Of a stretch of 19,277 bases of DNA, positions 13,234-19,277 are shown piece by piece. The notes under the pieces are model-generated. The model worked only from the letters and a program-made list of their open reading frames with translations. It did no database searches and was not told the origin of the DNA. The position numbers and the translations under genes were made by a program. The first letter of the stretch is position 1. The number at the start of each line of letters is the position of its first letter. Source of the stretch: an uncultured Christensenella sp. (GTDB taxonomy: Bacteria; Bacillota; Clostridia; Christensenellales; Borkfalkiaceae); NCBI GenBank assembly GCA_910578195.1, contig CAJTOY010000013.1, positions 23,387 to 42,663 of the forward strand. Reading direction: 5' to 3'.

Positions 13234-15831
13234 ATGAATATTAAGAGCGATAAAGAAATGCAGAATAAGCAAGAATACGAAACATTTGAGCGGGCAGGTA
13301 TAGAGCCGCCGCGTAGTTATTATATCCCGTTTAATGAAGCGCAAGAATTTACGTTTGCGCACGGCATTTTGGATAGGACGAAAAGCGACCGTTTTATATC
13401 TTTGGACGGCGAGTGGCAATTCAAGGCGCACGAAGATACGGCGAGCGTTGAACTCACCGAAAAACTCGACAAAAAAATTCACGTGCCGTCTTGCGTGCAA
13501 ATGCATGGGTACGATCAAATTCAATACATAAACACGCGCTATCCGTTTCCTGTGGATCCGCCGTATATTCGCGTGAAAAACCCGACATTTCACTATCGCC
13601 GTACGTTTGTAATTAAGGATAAGACTCAAAAATTCTATCTAAATTTCGAGGGCGTGGATAGCTTCTTTTATGTGTACGTAAACGGCAAAGAGGTGGGATA
13701 CAGTCAAATATCGCACGCTACGAGCGAGTGGGATATTTCCGCGTATGTAAATACAGGCGAGAATACGCTCGATGTAATAGTACTCAAATTGTGTGCGGGC
13801 AGTTACCTCGAGTGTCAGGATAAGTTCCGCTTTTCGGGCATATTCCGCAGCGTGTATCTGCTTGTTCGCCCTATTGAGCATATAACCGACTTTAAGATAG
13901 AAACGAAATTTGCGGGCAATGACGGTGTGCTTACCGTGCGCAACGATAGCGTAATTCCTTTTGTCGTACAATTCGAAAGCGAAAGCAAGACCGTTGCGCC
14001 GAATAGGGCGGCGGAATTTAAAGTAAAAAACGTAGAAAAATGGACGACAGAAAACCCCAAATTGTATGACGTGATTTTATCTGCAAACGGCGAAAAAATA
14101 TTGCAACGCATCGGATTCCGCACGAGCATAATCGAGAACAACGTATACAAGATAAACGGCGAAAAGATTAAGCTGAGAGGCGTGAACCGCCACGAATTTT
14201 CTCCCACGGGCGGCGCAACGGTAACGGTAGAAGAAACGATAAAAGACCTCGAACTTATGAAAGCGGCGAACGTGAACGCTATTCGCACGTGCCATTATCC
14301 CGATTGCCTCGAATTTTACGACCTATGCGACGCGATGGGGTTTTACGTAATGGACGAGGCGGACGTGGAAACGCACGGCATGATAGAACGGCGCGGCGGT
14401 TACGGCAGAGAGAATTGGCAGGAGTTTGCCGACGGCGGCATAGCGGATAAGGGCGTAACGGATAGGGAAATAACGCTTTACGAGCGCGACAAAAACCGCA
14501 CTTCTGTGGTTATATGGAGCCTCGGCAACGAGTCTAGCTACGGCAAAATGTTTCATGCGGGCGCGGACTATATACATGCGCGCGATAATCGTCCTATCCA
14601 CTATGAAAGCGCATGGGAAATGGCGGATAAATCGGACTATTATACTAAGCGCATAGATATGGCAAGCCGCATGTATCCGCCGCTCGAATTTTTCAACGAG
14701 TTTTTGCGTGACGAAAAGGAAACGCGCCCGCTCGTGTTGTGCGAGTATTCGCACGCAATGGGTAACTCCAACGGCGACTTAAACGACTATTGGAAGCTCA
14801 TAGACTCTAACGACCGCTTTATGGGTGGATTCGTGTGGGAGTGGCGCGACCATGCGATTAAGACCGATAAAGGCTACTTATACGGCGGTGATTTCGGCGA
14901 AAGAGAACACGACGGCAACTTTTGCGTTGACGGCTTGCTTAACCCGGACTTTACGCCCAAAAGCGGCTATTACGAGTTGCAGGCGGTATACGGAGGCAAG
15001 AGGGAAAAGAAATTCACGCCGCCGAAGTGCGAGCCTATAGAAAAACTTGCGGCAGAAAAACCGCTTAACTATATGCTCGGCAAAAGCGGCGAGTTGCTTA
15101 GCGTAGGAGATATACAATTCACCGAGCCGCTCAAAGTGAACGTTTTCCGTGCGTATATAGATAACGACCGAAATATAAAGAACGAGTGGCAACGGTATGA
15201 AAACGCCGCGCAAGTCGCTTATGACATACAAAAGAGCGGCAACATGGTAAAAGTGACGGGTAAAATGCTTAAAACCTGTTTTGCGCCGATTATGGACTTT
15301 ACGCTAACATATACGTTTTATAATAATGCGGTAGACGCGGAACTAAGCTACAAAGTTGCCGATTACGTTTCGTATTTGCCGCGAATCGGGCTTACGTTTG
15401 CGCTATCTAAAAGCGTGGCGAATAAATTTACCTACAAAGGTTACGGTTCGCATGAGAGCTATATAGACAAGCATTTGGCAAGTGCATACGGTGAATACGC
15501 TATTACTGCCGACAAAGAATATTTTCGTTACGTAAAACCGCAGGAAAGCGGCAGTCACTTTGCGAGCACGGAAGTTGCGTTTGATAATGGCATACAAATA
15601 ACCGCCGAAAAACCTTTTTCCTTTAGCGTTTTGCCGTATTCGGCGCAAACGCTTGCGAGCACGGCGCATGATTTCGAGCTAAAAGAAGACGGAAACGTAT
15701 ACGTAAGTTTGGATATAGCGATGAGCGGTTTGGGCACCAACTCTTGCGGTCCCGAACTCTGCAAAGGATACCGCGCACCCAAAGAGGGCAGGAATAAATT
15801 TCGGATTACGGTTTGCCGTACGCAATTTTAA
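13234..15831 (+). CDS. lacZ: Beta-galactosidase, glycoside hydrolase family 2
   Basis: 865 residues from the ATG at 13234, which has GGAG seven bases upstream; an ATG six codons earlier has no such site. The enzyme hydrolyses terminal beta-galactosides such as lactose. The N-terminal sugar-binding domain (about 40-215) contains YPFPVDPPY, the TIM barrel contains the acid/base Glu433 in WSLGNESS and the nucleophile Glu504 in LCEYSHAMGNSNG, and the C-terminal small-chain domain (about 640-860) contains LPRIGLTF, YKGYGSHESYIDK and VKPQESG. All parts of a LacZ are present, though it is shorter than the 1024-residue E. coli enzyme. No signal peptide is seen, so it is intracellular. No transporter or regulator lies beside it. 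Function is expected to be intact. Confidence 0.95.
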   Translation: MNIKSDKEMQNKQEYETFERAGIEPPRSYYIPFNEAQEFTFAHGILDRTKSDRFISLDGEWQFKAHEDTASVELTEKLDKKIHVPSCVQMHGYDQIQYINTRYPFPVDPPYIRVKNPTFHYRRTFVIKDKTQKFYLNFEGVDSFFYVYVNGKEVGYSQISHATSEWDISAYVNTGENTLDVIVLKLCAGSYLECQDKFRFSGIFRSVYLLVRPIEHITDFKIETKFAGNDGVLTVRNDSVIPFVVQFESESKTVAPNRAAEFKVKNVEKWTTENPKLYDVILSANGEKILQRIGFRTSIIENNVYKINGEKIKLRGVNRHEFSPTGGATVTVEETIKDLELMKAANVNAIRTCHYPDCLEFYDLCDAMGFYVMDEADVETHGMIERRGGYGRENWQEFADGGIADKGVTDREITLYERDKNRTSVVIWSLGNESSYGKMFHAGADYIHARDNRPIHYESAWEMADKSDYYTKRIDMASRMYPPLEFFNEFLRDEKETRPLVLCEYSHAMGNSNGDLNDYWKLIDSNDRFMGGFVWEWRDHAIKTDKGYLYGGDFGEREHDGNFCVDGLLNPDFTPKSGYYELQAVYGGKREKKFTPPKCEPIEKLAAEKPLNYMLGKSGELLSVGDIQFTEPLKVNVFRAYIDNDRNIKNEWQRYENAAQVAYDIQKSGNMVKVTGKMLKTCFAPIMDFTLTYTFYNNAVDAELSYKVADYVSYLPRIGLTFALSKSVANKFTYKGYGSHESYIDKHLASAYGEYAITADKEYFRYVKPQESGSHFASTEVAFDNGIQITAEKPFSFSVLPYSAQTLASTAHDFELKEDGNVYVSLDIAMSGLGTNSCGPELCKGYRAPKEGRNKFRITVCRTQF

Positions 15832-15860
15832 CTGTCTGTCGGAATATAAAAAGGCGGACT

Positions 15861-16535
15861 TGAAAGCGTTTAGCGATTTCGAATATTCCTCCCGTTAAGT
15901 TTGCCGTACACCGCACTCTTACTGCAGGAACGACCGGCAGAGGAGGGGCATGGTATCGCGGAAACGACGGAAAGCTGTATGAATGCGACGGAAAAGAACA
16001 AAGCGAAGATGCGTTGCTTACTCCGCTTAACGGTTTTGCCAGATATGTAAAAAGAGACGTTAATGCTTTTCGGTTGTTCACTCCCGACGGCAATCCGTAT
16101 AAAATTCCGTTGGCAAGACTGAAAGATATGGCTGTTCGGTTTTTGACAAAAGATACAGAAGTGCAACAGTGGTTGAACACGCATATTGATTGGCGGAACG
16201 ATATAATAGAAGCGAAGTCGAAAAGAGTGATTGCCGGTATTGACGATATAGCGCAACTTTTTGCCGACAAAATCCATATAAATCGCAAAGGGAAGCTAGT
16301 GTTTATGCAAGGGTGGGATGCCTATAACAATACCCATAATGCGAAATTCGACGCTGCGGCAATAAAAGCACAGAAATGGGAAAATAAAGTGCAGTGCGAA
16401 GTGATAGGAAAGCATTTGGCAGGCAAAATGAAAAACGGGGGGCAGTATTTTTGTCCTATAAAGATAAGACGGCACGGCGCAATACATTGCGCCGTGCCGT
16501 CTTGGTGGAGAAAGAAAACGGGTAGCGGTTCGTAA
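15861..16535 (+). pseudogene. Unrecognised open frame without clear start, ended by a hairpin element
   Basis: A continuous frame runs from just after a stop at 15861-15863 to 16535. The first ATG is in the CAAAGCGAAGATGCG-downstream region only at codon level; a GTG/TTG start near 16014 has no ribosome binding site, and protein-like sequence (GRGGAWYRGNDGKLYECDG) lies upstream of it, so the true start is missing. The body is rich in charged and aromatic residues (ARYVKRDVNAFRLF, RFLTKDTEVQQWLN, KLVFMQGWDAYNN). The last 25 or so residues come from the hairpin repeat at 16466-16503 rather than the original gene. I do not recognise the family. It is probably a fragment cut at both ends. Confidence 0.5.
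16466..16503. repeat. 17-bp-stem hairpin element related to the tmRNA-associated repeat
   Basis: A perfect 17-bp stem (16466-16482 with 16487-16503) has the loop TACA. Read on the minus strand it is preceded by TCTCCACCA, as the large hairpin of the element at 12421 is preceded by CGTCCACCA. This suggests a related family in inverted orientation. It supplies the end of the open frame at 15861-16535. Confidence 0.75.
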
Positions 16536-16704
16536 TACAAAAAGATGAAAAAGTGAAATCTCTACCAATGCGATTACGATTAAACAAAAGACAATTGATA
16601 ACTTTAAAGTGAATGAGACGAATAGATATAATTATTAAGAGAGGCGTTGAACCGGCCGAATATTATAAATTCGTGTTCGGAAATTATCGAACTATTTAAT
16701 TCGT

Positions 16705-16733
16705 TTGATTTTGTTTTATATAAGTACTATAAT
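16705..16733 (+). promoter_or_regulatory. Promoter of the 313-residue protein gene
   Basis: TTGATT (16705-16710), 17-base spacer, TATAAT (16728-16733). Transcription would start near 16740, at the first base of the leader hairpin. The rest of 16536-16860 is AT-rich with no gene that I can see. Confidence 0.75.
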
Positions 16734-16739
16734 TCATTT

Positions 16740-16768
16740 AACCGATAATACATTTGTATTTATCGGTT
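16740..16768 (+). promoter_or_regulatory. Leader hairpin (attenuator-like)
   Basis: AACCGATAA (16740-16748) and TTATCGGTT (16760-16768) pair perfectly, with a short inner TAC/GTA stem, followed by GTCTGTTTT. Located at the very 5' end of the predicted mRNA, it could stabilise the transcript or act as a weak attenuator. Confidence 0.5.
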
Positions 16769-16860
16769 GTCTGTTTTAAATGCCGTCGTTTGAGCATCTA
16801 AAACGGGTAGTATTTTAAAAAAGAAATTATATGCGCATCAAAGGAGAAGAACGAAACATT

Positions 16861-17802
16861 ATGACAAAAGAGCAAAAGGATAAGCTGGTCGGGATTTATC
16901 ACGATATACGGGATAAAAATTATTACTATTTCAACTTAGACAGCTTTGAGAGGGAGCAGTTCGGGCGCAATATCGATTTCTTCAACAAACCCGAAGAATA
17001 TCAAATTGAGATGTGGCTCAGACTGCTCGGCGGCGACGGCTATAATCTTCTGTATCTCGGCGCAATGCTTGCGTTACAGGAAGACGACATGCGTTATCTT
17101 GACGATACGCTGTATACCGTTACCACGCTGGAACGGCTTACCATGCTGTCAACGGATTGGGACCTATTGTCCGTGTTGCTGTCGGCTAACCGTTTCGACG
17201 ATATAAAGCGTTTTTTTCCGAAGGAAAACGTACAGAGTAAAATCGGCAGAGGTTGGCTGATAAATCTGGTAATGTATTTGTACTACGGCGAGGAAGCGTG
17301 GCGAGCGGAAGCGGTCGATAGCGGCAGGCGTTACTCCGAGTCTAAAACTACAATCGAGGGAAAGGCGGTTGTAAACTGTCTTTTGAGTTTGGTCGATAAA
17401 GATTTCGATAGGTTTTCCGTAGAGTTGGATAATATATGCAAAGGCAAGCGCCGCTCGAATGAATTCGGCGAAAATAAATTTACCAAACAGTTCCCGTTTT
17501 TTGCTTTGGGACTTTACAATTTCGCACGCTTTTTATACGGCGAAGAAGTCGAAAATATCGCGCTCCCCAATGATGCAGGTGCACTGATAGAATTGCACGA
17601 ATACCAAAAAGCCAACGGGTACGCGACGGGTAAGGTCCTTGTGGATTTCAAAAATTCGCTTCCGCTCCTCGACGCATTGCTCAATATCGAGTTGCCGACC
17701 ATACATTTGAAATACGATAAAAAAGGGAAAGGTTATATCGATATCGACAGATACAAAAGCGAGATTACCGAAAGAGCGCTTGAAATTTATGCTCGGAAAT
17801 GA
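16861..17802 (+). CDS. Unrecognised soluble protein, possibly Imm49-like immunity protein
   Basis: 313 residues from the ATG at 16861, with GGAGAA twelve bases upstream (slightly long); an ATG at 16831 has no ribosome binding site. No signal peptide or membrane span is seen. The sequence looks helical and has alternating aromatic and charged residues: KNYYYFNLDSFEREQF near the N-terminus, a WDLLSVLLSANRFDDIKRFF stretch near residue 100, and GLYNFARFLYGEEVENIALP near 220. The general style, with SLVDKDFDRF and LPND segments, recalls the Imm49 family of immunity proteins found against polymorphic toxins, but I cannot confirm it. No toxin gene is next to it. It has its own promoter and leader hairpin. 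Confidence 0.75.
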   Translation: MTKEQKDKLVGIYHDIRDKNYYYFNLDSFEREQFGRNIDFFNKPEEYQIEMWLRLLGGDGYNLLYLGAMLALQEDDMRYLDDTLYTVTTLERLTMLSTDWDLLSVLLSANRFDDIKRFFPKENVQSKIGRGWLINLVMYLYYGEEAWRAEAVDSGRRYSESKTTIEGKAVVNCLLSLVDKDFDRFSVELDNICKGKRRSNEFGENKFTKQFPFFALGLYNFARFLYGEEVENIALPNDAGALIELHEYQKANGYATGKVLVDFKNSLPLLDALLNIELPTIHLKYDKKGKGYIDIDRYKSEITERALEIYARK

Positions 17803-17839
17803 GTTGCATAATTGTCGGCAGTATTTTTATCAACTAAAC

Positions 17840-17955
17840 CCAAAGCAGCGCGGCACAAAAAAGTGCCGCGCTGCTTTGGTATAGCAAGAAAAGAGGAAGC
17901 GGATTGTAAAGCAAGCCGCCCCGACGAACCGAAGGCGAAGCCTTACCCTTCCACC
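17840..17955 (+). repeat. Three-hairpin element, copy 2
   Basis: 116 bp matching 12421-12537 with about seven substitutions and an A6 rather than A7 loop. The outer 17-bp stem (17840-17856 with 17863-17879) is intact. It ends CCTTCCACC, close to the tmRNA-like CTCGTCCACC end of copy 1, but no tRNA or tmRNA gene precedes it. It lies 38 bases past the preceding gene and may serve as its terminator. Confidence 0.85.
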
Positions 17956-18056
17956 GAGTAAAATTATCGTTTTTTTTAATTACAGCCTAAATTCTATGAT
18001 TTGTAGAATTTATTTTCGAAATTTCTCTTAAATATTGCTATTAATTTTTTTTGTTC

Positions 18057-18101
18057 TATAAATCATTACCGGGCTTTGTCTGGTTAAAGCCTTGATTTAT
18101 A
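18057..18101 (+). promoter_or_regulatory. Nested inverted repeat over the XRE gene promoter
   Basis: TATAAATCA (18057-18065) pairs with TGATTTATA (18093-18101), enclosing GGCTTT (18072-18077) / AAAGCC (18086-18091). The right arm overlaps a candidate -35 TTGATT (18092-18097), which with a 17-base spacer leads to TACTCT (18115-18120). It could be an operator or a terminator-like structure. The remaining AT-rich sequence from 17956 to 18154 holds nothing else I recognise. Confidence 0.45.
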
Positions 18102-18154
18102 AATGAATTTTTGATACTCTAAAAGTAATAAAATTAAGCGAGGTGTTATCAAGA

Positions 18155-19105
18155 ATGGAAACAATAGGCGAACGAATTTTTCATTTAAGGGAGCTGTGTC
18201 GTTTGACACAACGTCAGCTTGGGGAACAAATTCATTTGAGCGACAAAGTCATAAGCAAATGGGAAAAAAATGAAAGTAAACCGAATTTGGAAGACGTTAC
18301 CGCCTTATCGCAATTTTTCGGCGTTTCGTATGATTATTTAATATCGGGTAAAGCCACTAAACAAGATGAGGAAGTAATTTTCAAGCAGCCTACAGAAGAA
18401 GAATTGATTGACGCTGCGAAAAAAAATTTTATAAAGCAATGCAACGCAATCATAAGAGAAAAAAATCTTTACAAATATAAAGATAAAATTTTCCCTGAAA
18501 AGCTCTGTGAAAATTTTTTAAACGAACAAGTTCCCAAAAACTGTGCAGATATCGGAATCTTCCATCCGTTGATTATCAATGAAACCGAACCGTACGCAAT
18601 AGGAATAAACATGAAGTCGCTTTTGGCTTTCGACGATTATAATTTATTCGAAAAAATTATTGCGTTGAATTTTCCGTTTTACGATAAAAACGATGTGATT
18701 GAATTCTTTAAAACCGATGCCCTCCTTTCGGATAAGGACATTCACGGTTTAACAGACACGCGTTTTTATGAGTTTTTGTCCGACCAAACGGTATTGATAA
18801 AACAATCGTATGAACGCTTGCCGATAAAAGAACGTTTATATAGTTTTAACGAATTTTTAAACCGTAATAGTTATGAGTATTATTATAAAGCGATACTGTC
18901 CGAAGCATTGGAAAAATTAGAACGGAAAAACCCCAACTATTGGGAAATAGTTAAAATTTTAATCGAAAAAGGCGCTGTTTTAAAAAAGGCAGTAAATGTA
19001 CATTATGGTGAATATGGAGACATGAGTTTACATATGGACTATGCAGACGACTTAATTGTTACCGAACTTTTCTATGAGTTGGCGTGCGCAAAGACAAGTA
19101 AATAA
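18155..19105 (+). CDS. XRE-family helix-turn-helix regulator with long C-terminal domain
   Basis: 316 residues from the ATG at 18155, with GAGGTG about ten bases upstream; the GTG at 18143 is part of that site. Residues 5-62 form a Cro/CI-type HTH (LRELCRLTQRQLGEQI, VISKWEKNESKPNLEDV, FFGVSYDYLISG). The remaining 250 residues are a helical region that I do not recognise, with a TPR- or ankyrin-like flavour near the end (YWEIVKILIEKGAVLKKAV). No membrane segment is present. The gene is far more AT-rich than those in 1200-11500, suggesting transfer. Single-gene unit; the target may be its own promoter with the inverted repeat at 18057-18101. Confidence 0.88.
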   Translation: METIGERIFHLRELCRLTQRQLGEQIHLSDKVISKWEKNESKPNLEDVTALSQFFGVSYDYLISGKATKQDEEVIFKQPTEEELIDAAKKNFIKQCNAIIREKNLYKYKDKIFPEKLCENFLNEQVPKNCADIGIFHPLIINETEPYAIGINMKSLLAFDDYNLFEKIIALNFPFYDKNDVIEFFKTDALLSDKDIHGLTDTRFYEFLSDQTVLIKQSYERLPIKERLYSFNEFLNRNSYEYYYKAILSEALEKLERKNPNYWEIVKILIEKGAVLKKAVNVHYGEYGDMSLHMDYADDLIVTELFYELACAKTSK

Positions 19106-19136
19106 AATTTAAGTCTCGATATTTGTCGATAATAAA

Positions 19137-19165
19137 TTGACATTATACGGAATATTATTTATAAT
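19137..19165 (+). promoter_or_regulatory. Consensus promoter of the zinc-ribbon gene
   Basis: TTGACA (19137-19142), 17-base spacer, TATAAT (19160-19165), matching the sigma-A consensus exactly. GAGAGG at 19178-19183 serves as ribosome binding site for the ATG at 19192. Confidence 0.9.
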
Positions 19166-19191
19166 GTAAAAAAAACAGAGAGGTTTTATAT

Positions 19192-19277
19192 ATGAAATTT
19201 TGTACTCATTGCGGTGCGGAAATCGCAGATGAAGCGGTAGTTTGCACGGCTTGCGGCTGTCCCACGGAAACGGCGGC
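19192..19277 (+). CDS. Zinc-ribbon domain protein (partial, cut by window end)
   Basis: The first 28 codons encode MKFCTHCGAEIADEAVVC followed by TACGC, i.e. two CxxC pairs (C4-x2-C7 and C18-x2-C21) typical of the N-terminal zinc ribbon of many Firmicutes membrane proteins with DUF4190- or TM2-like C-termini. The rest of the protein lies outside the window, so its full nature cannot be read. Confidence 0.85.
   Translation, partial: MKFCTHCGAEIADEAVVCTACGCPTETA

Overview
The window looks like chromosome of a Gram-positive Clostridia-like bacterium. The evidence is strong AAGGAGG-type ribosome binding sites, consensus sigma-A promoters, a tmRNA with a CCA-ended tRNA-like domain, and TetR, XRE and CPBP-type genes. 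A gut Christensenellales-like host is my guess from style, not something the sequence proves. Bases 1200-11500 are GC-rich and favour GCG/GGC codons. From about 12600 the composition becomes more AT-rich, most clearly in the last 1.4 kb, which together with pseudogenes and repeated hairpin elements suggests an accessory region.

The central discovery is a diversity-generating retroelement (DGR) template/variable repeat pair that no gene call would show. A 119-bp noncoding segment (802-920) matches 119 bp inside the large surface-protein gene (2367-2485) without gaps. The two differ at 16 positions, and every one is an adenine in the 802-920 copy (8 A to T, 6 A to G, 2 A to C). None of the 93 non-adenine positions differs. 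This is the hallmark of adenine-specific mutagenic retrohoming, so 802-920 is the template repeat (TR) and 2367-2485 the variable repeat (VR). No reverse transcriptase or Avd gene lies in the window, so the enzyme must lie outside it or act in trans. The TR sits in a possible RNA cassette (about 781-1110) ending in a nested terminator.

Layout. 1-735: array of short inverted repeats. 737-1110: TR cassette. 1143-10320: three-gene operon. It encodes (i) a 2066-residue exported protein with the DGR-variable DUF6273-like head, Ig/MBG-like stalk, one membrane span and a charged cytoplasmic coiled coil; (ii) a 74-residue coiled coil; (iii) an 877-residue cytoplasmic coiled coil with about twelve repeats. 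The third protein begins with a segment similar to the first protein's tail. I infer a diversified surface receptor coupled to an internal scaffold. 10312-11589 (minus): TetR regulator and CPBP-like membrane protein, with a textbook promoter and a 26-bp palindromic operator. 11625-11872: tRNA-Ala(GGC), its terminator and a duplicated tRNA fragment. 11982-12423: tmRNA (ssrA) and promoter, followed by a 117-bp three-hairpin element that repeats the tmRNA 3' end.

12602-13070: promoter and decayed Gfo/Idh/MocA oxidoreductase. 13234-15831: intact GH2 beta-galactosidase. 15861-16535: unrecognised open frame without a convincing start, ending inside a hairpin element. 16705-17802: promoter, leader hairpin and an unrecognised protein, possibly Imm49-like. 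17840-17955: second copy of the tmRNA-associated element. 18057-19105: structured leader and AT-rich XRE regulator. 19137-19277: consensus promoter and the start of a zinc-ribbon protein cut by the window end.
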